From: Gnetum montanum
Lineage: Eukaryota > Streptophyta > Gnetopsida > Gnetales > Gnetaceae
NCBI GenBank assembly: GCA_015680685.1
Contig: MNCI01016517.1
Coordinates: 1 to 55,006 of the forward strand
Direction: 5' to 3'
DNA: 55,006 nt
The position numbers and the translations under genes were made by a program. Below, piece after piece: positions 54,331 through 55,006 of the stretch (within the stretch, counting starts at the first letter, position 1; each line of letters begins with the position of its first letter). The notes under the pieces were generated by a model. That model ran no database searches and was not told the DNA's origin. It was given only the letters and a program-made list of their open reading frames with translations.

Positions 54331-55006
54331 GTTCATAAAATCTTTGGTATTTTGATGGGACCAGAATAGCTTTCTTTTATCTTTAAAGTGAATCTCTATG
54401 GTATTCCAATTAGAAATTTTCAAGTCTTTTTAAGGTTTTGTTGAATGCAATTGTTGACGTCCATTATCTAGCCAAAATGGAGTCTTGTATGTGATAGTTT
54501 ACATAGCAATTTTTTGGTAGCATAGTACGATTATCTTGAAGAAATTGCTTATTTGAGCCTTGGAAGTTTGAACAATTTGTAGTTATTGAATTTGGGATAG
54601 CTTTATTGTGAAGTTTTTACTGGTATCATTTTACCTTGTTTAAACATTTGAGGTCTTAACATAAGTCTGCTTTCTTTTCTATCTATTTCTATTGAATCTT
54701 GCTCTATTTCTAGTTTTCTTGTGAAGTTATCTCTTTCTCTGGGGAAAGTTAGAAGTAGATTCGCGGAGTTGTGCTTAAATGTTTTTAAAAAATTTTATTT
54801 GTTACAAGTATGTATTATAAGGACCATGTAGACTAGGCAATTGAACAAAATAAGAACTCTCAACAACTCATAGTACTTGGCAAAGTTGGCTGAATCTATT
54901 TATGATAAGTCATTTATAGTTACACACAACACAATCATTTCATTTTTTAGAACCACACACAGCAACAGCACATACACATACTCACATTAACTATTGAGTC
55001 TATTTG
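54331..55006. other. Right edge, unresolved
   Basis: It should contain the gag N-terminus and leader of E. I could not trace the N-terminal domain. The last 100 bases are rich in ACACAC-type sequence. Confidence 0.35.

Larger units (their letters stand above)
48700..55006 (-). mobile_element. Element E: Tat-like element running off the right edge
   Basis: In minus-strand order from the right edge: gag (about 54,330-53,780), protease (about 53,450-52,810), antisense gene (plus strand, to 49,700 or beyond) and a ~31-bp repeat array. This is the same order as in B from 22 kb to 13 kb. LTRs are not in the window, and no RT is seen to the left. Confidence 0.7.

Noticed and set aside
1-55006. Host genes, tRNA or rRNA genes
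   Set aside because: No tRNA-like cloverleaf with A/B boxes and no rRNA blocks were noticed by eye; a tRNAscan-SE and Infernal run would be decisive.

Overview
The window looks like intergenic DNA from a large, repeat-rich plant nuclear genome, most likely a gymnosperm; that attribution is an inference. It is AT-rich, looks poor in CpG, and almost everything recognisable is a decayed LTR retrotransposon. I found no intact host gene, rRNA, tRNA or CRISPR array. Every coding region I recognise is broken by stops and frameshifts, with many TAG or TGA codons where related copies have Gln or Trp.

Layout. 1-790 is a Ty1/copia RT-RNase H remnant. Most of the rest belongs to one family of Ty3/gypsy elements with the Tat-lineage order gag-PR-RT-RNase H-archaeal-type RNase H (aRH)-integrase. 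I call the copies A to E. A is an old minus-strand element, split into 4,700-6,039 and about 24,500-26,500 by insertion of B. B (6,040-24,494, minus strand, 18.5 kb) has 1.84 and 1.88 kb LTRs, a primer binding site, a polypurine tract, a likely 5-bp target duplication and all domains. C (about 26,976-37,557, minus) has 0.89 kb LTRs, an N-terminal gag piece and pol; between them lies an array of a decayed unit of about 188 bp. D (37,939-46,155, plus) has LTRs, gag and protease but no RT or integrase. E (about 48,700 to the right edge, minus) has gag and protease.

Main observation. Between protease and RT of B, on the opposite strand, lies a decayed multi-exon gene (about 14,337-18,000). Two GT-AG introns of 103 and 141 bp keep the reading frame exactly across the junctions. 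A diverged homologue with introns at corresponding places lies in the same position next to the protease of E (about 49,700-52,080). A second plus-strand reading frame of coiled-coil appearance lies between integrase and the 3' LTR of B (8,394-8,930). Blocks of a roughly 31-bp repeat (consensus like TAGTTTAAGGYC...) mark the borders between modules: after protease, before RT and after integrase. D looks like a B-type element that lost everything between the first block and the 3' untranslated region.

How the parts would have worked together. The LTRs carry a TATA box and promote a genomic RNA. A tRNA would prime at an unusual site (TGGCAYTA..., shared by B, C and D). Gag packages the RNA, PR processes Gag-Pol, and RT/RNase H/integrase copy and insert it. 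Gag-PR-only D and pol-only C would have depended on other family members. The antisense gene's role is unknown.
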